Source: Streptantibioticus silvisoli
GTDB lineage: Bacteria; Actinomycetota; Actinomycetes; Streptomycetales; Streptomycetaceae
NCBI RefSeq assembly: GCF_027947535.2
Contig: NZ_JAAGKO020000001.1
Coordinates: forward strand, 248,001-312,000
Length of the DNA stretch: 64,000 nt
Direction: 5' to 3'
Under the pieces are notes generated by a model. It was not told the origin of the DNA, searched no databases, and worked only from the letters and a program-made list of their open reading frames with translations. Positions 24,102-31,448 of the stretch are shown here, piece by piece. The stretch's first letter is position 1. Each line of letters starts with the position of its first letter. A program made the translations under genes and the position numbers.

Positions 24102-24821
24102 TCATACCCCGGGCAGCGATTCCACGTTGAACGCTTCGCAGATCGCGGACGGAATCCTTATGTCGAGCCGGTCGCACTCGTCCGTCCCGGGCCTCCAGCC
24201 GGCCACCCGATGCGCCATGCCGCGGCTGTTCTCGTGCACGTACCAGATCACGTTCACCGGCCAGCACGACTGGCGGAAGAGGTACTCGTCCATCAGCGTC
24301 GGATGTTCGCTCAGCTTCTGGTACCGCTCGTGCGGCGGCCCGATCTCGTGCCAGTTGGGGTGGGAGTGTATGGACCCCATCAGCTCCAGGCCGCTCGTGA
24401 ACCGGTCCTTGATCGCCTGGAGCACGCCCTTTTCGTCGGACCAGAACCCCCGCCCGGGATTCCGGTACACGTCGCCGAACCGCGGGGCGATCGTGCCTTC
24501 GAATTCGGCCATGACGCTCTCGTCGCTGTCGCGGACGTTCGGCACGAACTCGATGTCGCTGATCGTTATCTCGTTGCCGTCGAACTGACCGAACAACAGG
24601 CCCGACGCGCGCGGCAGATGACTGGGCACTCCGTCGGCGTCGCGACTGTCCAGACACTTGCGGTATTCCTGCGCGGCATGGTCGATGAAACGCCTGGCGG
24701 GTTCGAGTTCGAAGCGGGCGGTCCGAGGCAGATCGCCGAACAGCGCGATTCCGTCCGCCGGGCCGGCCACCTCGCGAACGGCAGCATCAGTCACCCGCTG
24801 CGCGTCTTTCATCCCTGCCAC
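24102..24821 (-). CDS. JAMM/MPN-like metalloprotease or sulfurtransferase
   Basis: A 239-residue protein with the JAMM zinc motif LMGSIHSHPNWHEI (HxHP). The third ligand, normally in SxxD seven residues later, seems displaced: the nearest candidate is Asp in HPTLMDEYL after an insertion. The catalytic Glu that normally precedes the GLLLG strand is Arg here (LPRASGLLFGQF). JAMM proteins cleave ubiquitin-like tails; the chuangxinmycin one has been described as a deubiquitinase-like sulfurtransferase, which could explain altered residues. I chose GTG 24821 because GGGGGAGG lies five bases upstream; ATG 24812 is the alternative. It is the first gene of the operon, 51 bases before the sulfur carrier on which it presumably acts. 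Confidence 0.82.
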   Translation of the reverse strand: MAGMKDAQRVTDAAVREVAGPADGIALFGDLPRTARFELEPARRFIDHAAQEYRKCLDSRDADGVPSHLPRASGLLFGQFDGNEITISDIEFVPNVRDSDESVMAEFEGTIAPRFGDVYRNPGRGFWSDEKGVLQAIKDRFTSGLELMGSIHSHPNWHEIGPPHERYQKLSEHPTLMDEYLFRQSCWPVNVIWYVHENSRGMAHRVAGWRPGTDECDRLDIRIPSAICEAFNVESLPGV

Positions 24822-25696
24822 TGGTGCCTCCCCCTCAGTTTCCTCGTCGAGCCCTCGTGCTGAACGGGCGGACGAGCTCCTCCGTGTTCCTGGAAGCAAT
24901 AGCCGATACCGACGCCCCCCACTCCCGAGGGAAAACCCCATGGATTCAAGTCACCCATTCCCATGGGGCGCCGCAGTGGTTGACGGTGCACATCATGCCA
25001 ACGGGGCGGGCCGGGCGGGCCAAACTACAACCAAGGATGTACTAAGGGCCCTTGAGGGGGTTCCCCGCCTTGCCGGAATACCGGCAACTTACCATTTCGT
25101 TGTCCGCTCAACCTGTTTGGCTTCGGTGGCATCGACAATGGTGACGGCGGGTATGCGCGGGCGCTCTCCGGCGTGGTGGGCCGCGCATTCGATAGGCAAT
25201 TTGGCGACTGCGTGTTTGCTGACGCGGAAGTCGGCCCCGCACCCTCAGCGTGGGGGAGGGCGGCGGCTCGTTGTCGCGGTGCTGAAGGGTCAGGAAGGCG
25301 AGCACGCGGTGCGGGCTGCGGAATACGGCCGATCGGTTCCCGCCCGAACGCACCGCGCACCACGCACACCGGTACGGCTGGGGGCAACCGCATGGACGTC
25401 CGTACCCGGGTTCGGCGAGGGGGTATCGCGGAGGGGCCGTCAGTTCACAAACCTGTAATGAGACGGGGCGTCACGAAGTTCGCGGGGGAGGGCTTCCGGC
25501 TGCGGTACGGGTGCGTCGGTACGCCGGTACGCGGCTCGTCCCGAGGTGCGCGGGGGAGGGCTTCCGTGCGCCGTTACGCCGAGGCCGGCCATCGCACCGG
25601 AGCGGTCCTCATGGCCGGTGGGTGCGGCAGGGGCGCCGGGAGGCCGGTGGCGGCGTGGGCCGGTCTGCGTTCCCGCCGGGCGTGGACACGGCGAGC
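24822..25696. other. gene-free upstream region of the sulfur/radical-SAM operon
   Basis: About 875 bases before the repeat array contain no gene that I can support; frames here are low-complexity. The stretch 24900-25140 is less GC-rich than its surroundings, as expected for a promoter region of the minus-strand operon. It contains a 10-base palindrome AAGGGCCCTT (25044-25053) and, just after, GGGGTTCCCC. I cannot assign -10 and -35 boxes with confidence. Confidence 0.4.
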
Positions 25697-25885
25697 GTTG
25701 GACACCGGTGGTGTTGGACACCGGGGATGTTGGACACCGGTGGGGTTGAGCACCGGGACGTTGGACACCGGGCGCTGGACAGCAACCGCCGCAGAGGTGA
25801 CGAGCGTTGGCACCAAAGGCAGTGCATACCAAAGGCGCTACACACCAAGGGCGTTACCCACCAGAGGCGTTGGCACCGCAGACAG
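25697..25885. repeat. 16-bp tandem repeat arrays (two families)
   Basis: From 25697 to 25775 five units of 15-16 bases follow each other (GTTGGACACCGGTGGT, GTTGGACACCGGGGAT and so on). From 25806 to 25885 five more degenerate 16-base units appear (GTTGGCACCAAAGGCA, GTGCATACCAAAGGCG and so on). Both share a GTTGG-CACC core and the same period, so they probably descend from one array. They lie about 110 bases downstream of the response-regulator stop codon. Confidence 0.85.
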
Positions 25886-25994
25886 AGCAATGCCACCAAG
25901 GCCGTGATTCGAGGGAGGACGTCAGGAGGGGCGGTCCGCGGTGCCGCGCACCCGAGCCGGGGCCGGCCCGTTCGGCCGGCTTCGCCCGAAAGTC

Positions 25995-26693
25995 CTACCG
26001 GCCGCCGCCGCGCGTGTCCTGGACGGTATCGGGCCTGCGGCGCGGTAGCGCGGATACCGGAGGGTCGATCAGGCCCAGTTCTACCGCCCGGTTGACGGCC
26101 TCGACGCGGCAGCGTGCCGTGAGTTTGTCGAAGATGCTGTGCATGTGGCGCTTCACGGTGCCCTCCGCGATGTCGAGGCGCCGGGCGATCTGGTAGTTGC
26201 TCAAGCCCTGAGCGGCGAACTCGATCACCTCACGCTCGCGCGGCGAGAGCGGGCCGTTCTCCGGGGCGGTGCTCATCAGGCCGTCCGCCGACAGCAGGAC
26301 GGTCACCGCACCGCTGCCGGCCTGGCACGCTTCGCGAACCGCGGCGCACAGCGCCTGGTGGGTGACCGTCTTGTGCAGGATGCCCGGGATGCAGAGCGGC
26401 AGGAGCGACTGTGTCACCGCGGGGTCGTCGCGCATGGTGAGGACGAGTATCCGCACGCCGGGTAATAAGTACTGGAACTGGCGGATCGTGGAGAGCGGAT
26501 GATGGTTGCCGGGCATCTCGATGTCGAGCAGCACGACATGCGGACGGTGTCGGGCGGCGAGGCGCAACGCCTCGGGGACGCTGCCGGCCGTGGCGACCAC
26601 GTCCAGCCCGTCCTCCGCGTGGAGGAGTTCGGCCAGGGCGTTGCGGAGCAGGGTGTGGTCGTCCGCGATCAGAAGGCGAATGGAGTTCGTCAC
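25995..26693 (-). CDS. NarL/LuxR-type response regulator (orphan)
   Basis: A 232-residue two-domain regulator. The receiver has LLIADDHTLL (acidic pocket DD), phosphorylatable Asp in HVVLLDIEMPG, the Thr of VLTMRDD and the Lys of ILHKTV. The C-terminal LuxR helix-turn-helix is LSPREREVIEFAAQGLSNYQ, with DIAEGTVKRHMHSIFDKL as recognition helix. No histidine kinase gene is next to it. It stands between the JAMM/sulfur-carrier operon and trpS, so it is the likely pathway-specific activator of region B. GTG start at 26693. The last 25 residues are Pro/Arg-rich and may be the edge of the following repeat-rich DNA. Confidence 0.88.
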   Translation of the reverse strand: MTNSIRLLIADDHTLLRNALAELLHAEDGLDVVATAGSVPEALRLAARHRPHVVLLDIEMPGNHHPLSTIRQFQYLLPGVRILVLTMRDDPAVTQSLLPLCIPGILHKTVTHQALCAAVREACQAGSGAVTVLLSADGLMSTAPENGPLSPREREVIEFAAQGLSNYQIARRLDIAEGTVKRHMHSIFDKLTARCRVEAVNRAVELGLIDPPVSALPRRRPDTVQDTRGGGR

Positions 26694-27035
26694 CTGGCTC
26701 CCCCCTCGCCGGCCCCGGCTCCCGCCGGCCCGGCACCCGTCAGGTCCGTGTCGGCTGAGCCCCAGGGGGACTGCTGAGCACGGTGTGGGGGGACGCTAGC
26801 ACACGATTGGGACGCCGAACGTGGTGTTTTTTCACCAGGAAACCAAGTGAAATCGCGACCCGGCGAGCGGAAGGCCGGGCGCGGGCCACGCCGCCCAGGC
26901 GCGTTCCCCGGTGCGCCCCCGCGACGACGTCAGCGGGACTGACAAACCGTCATGTGGCTGTGGTGTCGGACCAGTTGGCCGGTGGGGCGCCGTTCGTCGG
27001 AAGAGGACGGCGGCGTCCCACCGGGCCGGGGACCG
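26694..27035. other. intergenic region upstream of the response regulator
   Basis: No gene is seen in these 342 bases. The centre, around 26795-26860, is relatively AT-rich and contains GGTG-T6-CACC (26831-26844), a short inverted repeat around a T-run. It could be part of the regulator's promoter or of the trpS terminator region. Nothing decides between the two. Confidence 0.35.
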
Positions 27036-28148
27036 TCAGTAGTGGCTGTTCATGGCGGCGCGTACCTCGCTGAGAGTGGCGTCGGCGGCCGCTCGGGCGC
27101 GCTCGTTGCCTTCGCGCAGGGTCTGCCGCAGCAGGTCGCGGTCCTGCGCGTACTCGGCTCGGCGGGCCCTGATCGGGGCCAGGTACTCGTTGACCGACTC
27201 GGTCACTGTCTTCTTCAGCGCGGCGGCACCGGCGGAACCGATCTCGTCGGCCACCTCCTGGGGGGTCCGGCCCTGGCAGAGCGCGGCGAGCAGCAGGAGG
27301 GAGGAGACCTCGGGGCGGGTGGCCGGGTCGTAGGTGATGTGGCGTTCGGAGTCGGTCTTGGCCCCCTTGAGCAGGCGGGCGGTCTCGTCGGCGCTGGCCG
27401 CCAGCGCGATGGAGTTGCCCCGGCTCTTGCTCATCTTGGTGCCGTCCGTGCCCAGCAGGAGCGGCGCGCTCGACAGCAGGGCGTCGGGCTGGGGGAAGAC
27501 GGCGCCGCCCTTGCCGTAGCGGTCGTTGAAGCGCCGGGCGATGGTCCTGGTGAGTTCGAGGTGGGGGAGCTGGTCCTGGCCGACCGGGACCAGGTTGGCC
27601 TTGCAGAAGAGGATGTCGGCGGCCTGGTGCACGGGGTAGGTGAACATCAGGCCGCTGACGGCGGACTGGCGCGAGTGGGCGATCTCGTCCTTGACCGTGG
27701 GGTTGCGGTTGAGCTCGGCGACGGAGACCAGGCTCAGGAAAGGCAGCATCAGCTGGTTGAGGGCCGGGATGGCGCTGTGCGTGAAGATCGTGCTGCGGGC
27801 CGGGTCCACGCCGATGGCGAGGTAGTCCAGGACCAGTTCCTCGACGTGCTCGGTCAGGTTGTCGGCCACATCGCGGTCGGTCAGCACCTGGTAGTCCGCG
27901 ATGATGACGAACAACTCCACCCCGAGGTCCTGAAGACGCACTCGGTTGTGCAGCGTGCCGAAATAGTGGCCCAGGTGCAGGCGGCCGGTGGGACGATCGC
28001 CCGTCAGCACCCGGAACTGCTTCGGGTCCTTGGCGATCAGCTCTTCCAGCACCGCGTTGCGGGCCTGCGCCGCGGAAATCCCGAGCGAGTCGGCGGAGGG
28101 GCCCGGGGCAGAGGCGTCGGGCCCCGCGGTCTGGGGGGTGGCGTTCAC
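27036..28148 (-). CDS. trpS: tryptophanyl-tRNA synthetase, probable auxiliary resistance copy
   Basis: A 370-residue class I aminoacyl-tRNA synthetase specific for Trp. The HIGH motif reads DRPTGRLHLGHYFG and the KMSKS loop GTDGTKMSKSRGN. The core has FVIIADYQVLTDRD, TYPVHQAADILFC and VPVGQDQLPHLELTR. The GTG start at 28148 follows AGGAGA. Its motifs differ from the usual housekeeping IQPTGxLHLGNYLGA form, which points to the second, inhibitor-tolerant type found in streptomycetes. Position beside a chuangxinmycin-like cluster supports a role in self-protection, as chuangxinmycin and indolmycin both target TrpRS. The 170-base leader contains a probable attenuator. I cannot prove resistance from sequence. 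Confidence 0.92.
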   Translation of the reverse strand: MNATPQTAGPDASAPGPSADSLGISAAQARNAVLEELIAKDPKQFRVLTGDRPTGRLHLGHYFGTLHNRVRLQDLGVELFVIIADYQVLTDRDVADNLTEHVEELVLDYLAIGVDPARSTIFTHSAIPALNQLMLPFLSLVSVAELNRNPTVKDEIAHSRQSAVSGLMFTYPVHQAADILFCKANLVPVGQDQLPHLELTRTIARRFNDRYGKGGAVFPQPDALLSSAPLLLGTDGTKMSKSRGNSIALAASADETARLLKGAKTDSERHITYDPATRPEVSSLLLLAALCQGRTPQEVADEIGSAGAAALKKTVTESVNEYLAPIRARRAEYAQDRDLLRQTLREGNERARAAADATLSEVRAAMNSHY

Positions 28149-28214
28149 AAGATCTCCTGGTGGGTCGGTCTCGCCGTCAGGATGACACGAGGCCCTGGTC
28201 CAGGGGACACAGAA

Positions 28215-28236
28215 GGGCCGTTCACCCGAACGGCCC
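28215..28236 (-). terminator. attenuator terminator hairpin in the trpS leader
   Basis: GGGCCGTTC and GAACGGCCC form a perfect 9-bp stem closed by a GGGT loop, followed on the transcript by UUCUGUGU. It lies 67 bases before the trpS start codon and 25 bases after the leader-peptide stop, the usual arrangement of ribosome-mediated attenuation. Confidence 0.7.
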
Positions 28237-28256
28237 GGTCGTGCGTGACAAGTGGC

Positions 28257-28273
28257 CGCTCCTACGAGGAGCG
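28257..28273 (-). promoter_or_regulatory. pause/antiterminator-side hairpin of the trpS leader
   Basis: CGCTCCT and AGGAGCG pair perfectly over 7 bases with a three-base loop. The leader-peptide stop TAG (28264-28262) lies inside the structure and the Trp codon is just upstream, so a translating or stalled ribosome would control whether it folds. Confidence 0.5.
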
Positions 28274-28303
28274 CCGCCAGCACGGACACGACGAACGATG
28301 CAT
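28262..28303 (-). CDS. putative 13-aa Trp-containing leader peptide of trpS
   Basis: A short frame reads MHRSSCPCWRRSS and stops at TAG. It has one TGG codon at position 9, followed by two Arg codons. The position just before two hairpins and trpS suits a leader peptide sensing charged tRNA-Trp. An auxiliary TrpRS gene in S. coelicolor is known to be controlled by ribosome-mediated transcriptional attenuation. Caveats: only one Trp codon, no strong ribosome site, and another start (ATGATG at 28315-28310) opens a different frame through the same hairpins. Confidence 0.45.
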   Translation of the reverse strand: MHRSSCPCWRRSS

Positions 28304-28318
28304 GCGCCCATCATAACG

Positions 28319-28510
28319 TCAGCTTCTTATGACGGAGGATAAGGCCGCGTCCGGTGTGATGAGTCGGATGAGATGTCCGAAGCAGCAGAGGGCGCCGGCG
28401 AGGCCGAGCAGGGCCGGGTGGTTACGGGGACGGCGTTCGGAGCGGTGGCAGTCGGTCGGTCACGACATGGCGCGCTCGATGACCCGGCTGCGGCGGCCCG
28501 ATCGCACCAC
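28319..28510 (-). pseudogene. C-terminal remnant of an IS5-type transposase
   Basis: On the minus strand a frame reads RVIERAMS, then an in-frame TGA (28462-28460), then PTDCHRSERRPRNHPALLG and LAGALCCFGHLIRL. This resembles the end of DDE transposases of the IS5 group, where R(W)VVERTxSWL...RR...(A)LLxLAxALxCxRRL contains the last catalytic Glu. The TGA replaces the usual TGG (Trp) after Ser. The rest of the gene and terminal inverted repeats are not found. The upstream stretch, to about 28550, may hold a little more of it. The remaining gap to 28871 shows nothing. Confidence 0.5.
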
Positions 28511-28871
28511 GGCGGACAGCCTGCCCAGCCGCAGGGGATGACTTGTTCTGTTGACCCGTCATCTGCGGACTCGTCACCACGGAGAGCGACAACGAATCCC
28601 GGGGAGCGGCGACGAACACCGTCGGCGCGTGAGGCTCGACGAGCCGCCGGCCCGGGGGATACGCGCTTGCGCAGCGCACCTCTGCCGACCGCCCCCGCCG
28701 TGCTCTGCTGCTCGCGGCGGTGCGAAGGGTGAGGAACGCCACGGCTCCGCGGGACCGGTCCACGGGACCGTTCCGGGCAGAAGAGAGGTTTTGAGGCGGG
28801 TTTGGGCGGTCCGGTCGACGGGCGCCGCGTGCGAAACTCGCGGCGGACCGAGCGAAGGACGGGGGCGGAAG

Positions 28872-30134
28872 GTGCTGATCAAGGATCGGTACAGGCTGGA
28901 GGAGGTGCTGGGCCGGGGTGGGATGGGTGAGGTCTGGCGCGGCACCGACGAGCTGCTGGGCAGACGGGTCGCGGTCAAGCTGATGACCGGCACCGCGGGC
29001 GACGAACGGGCGATCCGCCGGTTCGCCGACGAGGCGCGGATCGCCGGGAGCCTGTCCCACCCGAACACGGTCGCCGTCTACGACTTCGGCACCATCAACG
29101 ACCAGCCCTTCATGGTGATGGAGTACGTCGACGGGCACACCCTCGAAACCGAGGTCGCCGCGCTGCGCCGGCTCGCCCCCGAGGACGTCTCCCGGATCGG
29201 CGGGCAGACTGCCGCCGGGCTCGCGGCCGCGCACCGGGCCGGCATCGTGCACCGCGACATCAAGCCCGCCAACCTGATGCTCACCTCCGGCGGCGTCCTC
29301 AAGATCAGCGACTTCGGCATCGCCCAGTTCGTCAACGACAGCGGGAGCGGGCTCACCGGCACCGGCATGGTCATCGGCTCGGCCACCTACATGGCCCCCG
29401 AGCGTGCCCTCGGCCGCACCGCCGACCACGCCGCCGACCTGTACGCCCTCGGGTGCGTGCTCCACGAACTCCTCACCGGCCGCCCGCCGTTCACCGGCGC
29501 CAACGCCGCCGCCGTCCTCGCCCAGCACGTCGAGTCCCCGCCCCCGGACCCCCGCCAGCACCGCGCCGACATCCCCGGCCCCCTCGCCGGGCTCGTCACC
29601 GGCCTGCTGGCCAAGGAACCGCACCTGCGGCCCACCGCCGCCGACGTCACCCACTGGCTCGCCCCGGTCGCGCTGCCCGGCGGCACCACCGGTACCCCGG
29701 CCGCCCCCGCCGGGCCACCGCCCGCCGCTCGCGCCGAGCCCGGTCGCATGCCGCCCGCCGCGCACCCCGACGCCGGCCCCGCGGCCCCCGGCGCCTTCGG
29801 TCCGCCCACGCTCCACGCCCTGCCCGAGCAACTGCGCCGGCCGCGCAAGCGCGAGGTCGCCGCGGCGGGGGTCCTCGCGGCCGTCGCCGCCGCCGTACGC
29901 GTCGCCTCCACCCTCAGCACGACGCTGACCTCGAACACCGTCCCCGACCGGCCGCCGAACGCGCAGCCGGTGCCGACGACACCGGCCGCCCGCGCCCGGC
30001 AGCCGGGGGCCATGCCCGCTCCCCGCACCGATGCGCCGCCGCTTCCCCCGTACCCGGCACCCGGCGCCACCGGCCCCCGTTCCCACCGCGCCGGCAACAC
30101 CCAGGGAAACCCGAAGGGCACCCACCACAGGTAA
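28872..30134 (+). CDS. Ser/Thr protein kinase, PknB/Hanks type, membrane-anchored
   Basis: A 420-residue protein. The kinase domain (about 5-265) is complete: GRGGMGEVWRG P-loop, Lys in VAVKLM, catalytic HRDIKPANLM, DFG in ISDFGIAQF, and APE in YMAPERALG. A Pro/Ala-rich linker follows, then one probable transmembrane helix (VAAAGVLAAVAAAVRVASTL, about residue 315-335) and a short Pro-rich external tail without PASTA repeats. It starts at GTG 28872, four bases after GGCGGAA; the open frame extends upstream but loses similarity. Such kinases phosphorylate regulators in response to envelope or metabolic signals. Its neighbours do not suggest a specific partner. Confidence 0.9.
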   Translation: MLIKDRYRLEEVLGRGGMGEVWRGTDELLGRRVAVKLMTGTAGDERAIRRFADEARIAGSLSHPNTVAVYDFGTINDQPFMVMEYVDGHTLETEVAALRRLAPEDVSRIGGQTAAGLAAAHRAGIVHRDIKPANLMLTSGGVLKISDFGIAQFVNDSGSGLTGTGMVIGSATYMAPERALGRTADHAADLYALGCVLHELLTGRPPFTGANAAAVLAQHVESPPPDPRQHRADIPGPLAGLVTGLLAKEPHLRPTAADVTHWLAPVALPGGTTGTPAAPAGPPPAARAEPGRMPPAAHPDAGPAAPGAFGPPTLHALPEQLRRPRKREVAAAGVLAAVAAAVRVASTLSTTLTSNTVPDRPPNAQPVPTTPAARARQPGAMPAPRTDAPPLPPYPAPGATGPRSHRAGNTQGNPKGTHHR

Positions 30135-30620
30135 CCCCGCACCGGCACCTCGATCAGGGCATCGATCAGGACTTCGGACCGGAACGGCGGTGGGAGCCCG
30201 GTATCCGGCGTACCCCATCGTGACGTGAACCAGGCCGTGCAGAGCCGCCTGACTTCAGCATTGCGGCCCTGCGGCATAGCGGCCGACGGGCGTTGTCGGG
30301 TGGGCTGGTTCACCGCGGGTGAGGCGGCAGGGCCGTCGGACCGGGAAGCGACCGGCACGTCCACGATCCCCGGGAGCCCGCAGGCCACCGGTGAGGGCGA
30401 ACGTGCGGGCCGGGGCGGGGTGATGGGGCGCCGGCCGTCCAGCGGTCGAACCCGGATCGGGACGGCCCGGGGCCCGGCGCAGCGTTCGACGCCGCCGCAA
30501 CGCCCGGGGCGCGGATCGGCCCGGTCTCCTGGCCGCTGGACGCCCTGCTGGGCACCGGCGCCACCGACCGCTGACCGGCGTGACCGTTGACCGCTCCCGC
30601 CGATGCCGCCGCCGACGCGC
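30135..30620. other. gene-free stretch with a possible gene remnant
   Basis: No complete gene is found in these 486 bases. On the plus strand a frame ending with TGA at 30572-30574 reads AFDAAATPGARIGPVSWPLD near its end and looks protein-like in composition. It has no credible start, so it may be the tail of a decayed gene. I do not recognise a family. Confidence 0.3.
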
Positions 30621-31268
30621 TCAGCGGGTTTCCGGGGAACGTCTCAGGCCGGCCAGTACGAGGGGGAGTGCCCAGGCGAAGTCGTCCCGCGCGGCGTCCG
30701 ACGGCGGGGCGGGGGTCTGCGTGCCGGGGGCCGGGGAGGGCTCGTCGTGCGGTCCCGGCGCGGTCCCGGCGTCTTCGTGCGTTCGGGGGTGGCCGACGGG
30801 GTGGGAGTTGACGAGGTGACCGAGCATCAGGTGCCACAGCACCCGAAAGGCGCGCAGCGCGTCGCCGCGGTCGGCACCGCTCGCCGTGGTGAGCACGGCC
30901 AGCGCACTGTCCGCGAAGGCCGCACCGCCCGCGCGGACCTGCGCGCCCTCGGCGATGATCCGTGCCGCCCAGTGGTGTCCGCGCAGATAGTCGTAGGCGT
31001 CCAGCCACTGCCCGGTGAACTGCTCGCCGGGTTCCAGGCCCTCGCGCGGCAACGGCAGCCGCGCGGCCACGTCGTCGGCGAGCAGCACGAGCAGTTCGCG
31101 GCGGTCGGCGATGTGCCGGTACAACGAGGCCTGGCCGGTGCCGAGACGCTGGGCGACGGCGCGGACGGTCATCGCGTCGAGGCCGTCGTGGTCGGCGATC
31201 CACCGTGCGGCGGCGACGATGAGCGGCCGGGACAGGACGGCCGGCCGACCGGGCGCGCGTGCACTCAC
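30621..31268 (-). CDS. TetR-family transcriptional repressor
   Basis: A 215-residue regulator with an N-terminal helix-turn-helix (MTVRAVAQRLGTGQASLYRH) and a TetR-type C-terminal ligand domain with GQWLDAYDYLRGHHWAARII and LWHLMLGHLV helices. GTG start at 31268. It is divergent from the MFS transporter gene, with 180 bases between them. That region contains the palindrome TTCGCGAA (31354-31361), with a related GCGTTAGCGACC just upstream, a reasonable operator site. The usual arrangement is a repressor that releases the pump gene when its substrate binds. A Pro-rich insert (about 170-195) is unusual for the family. Confidence 0.88.
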   Translation of the reverse strand: MSARAPGRPAVLSRPLIVAAARWIADHDGLDAMTVRAVAQRLGTGQASLYRHIADRRELLVLLADDVAARLPLPREGLEPGEQFTGQWLDAYDYLRGHHWAARIIAEGAQVRAGGAAFADSALAVLTTASGADRGDALRAFRVLWHLMLGHLVNSHPVGHPRTHEDAGTAPGPHDEPSPAPGTQTPAPPSDAARDDFAWALPLVLAGLRRSPETR

Positions 31269-31448
31269 CGCACGGACTCTACTCGACGGCGGCCCGCCCC
31301 GGTCTTGTGCCGACCGGGAGCGTACTCCTATGCTCGCGCGTTAGCGACCAATGTTCGCGAATCATGGGAGCGCAGTCGTGGCGGCCGACCGTACCGCCGC
31401 CGTGGCGGGCAGGTTACCGCACACTTCGGACCACCGAGCGAGGAAACC

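Noticed and set aside
24822-24941. JAMM protein start at 24941
   Set aside because: The extra 40 residues are Arg/Gly/Ser-rich and unlike the family; GTG 24821 has a strong ribosome site.
25697-25885. CRISPR-like appearance of the 16-bp arrays
   Set aside because: There are no unique spacers between identical repeats, units are contiguous and degenerate, and no cas genes are present.
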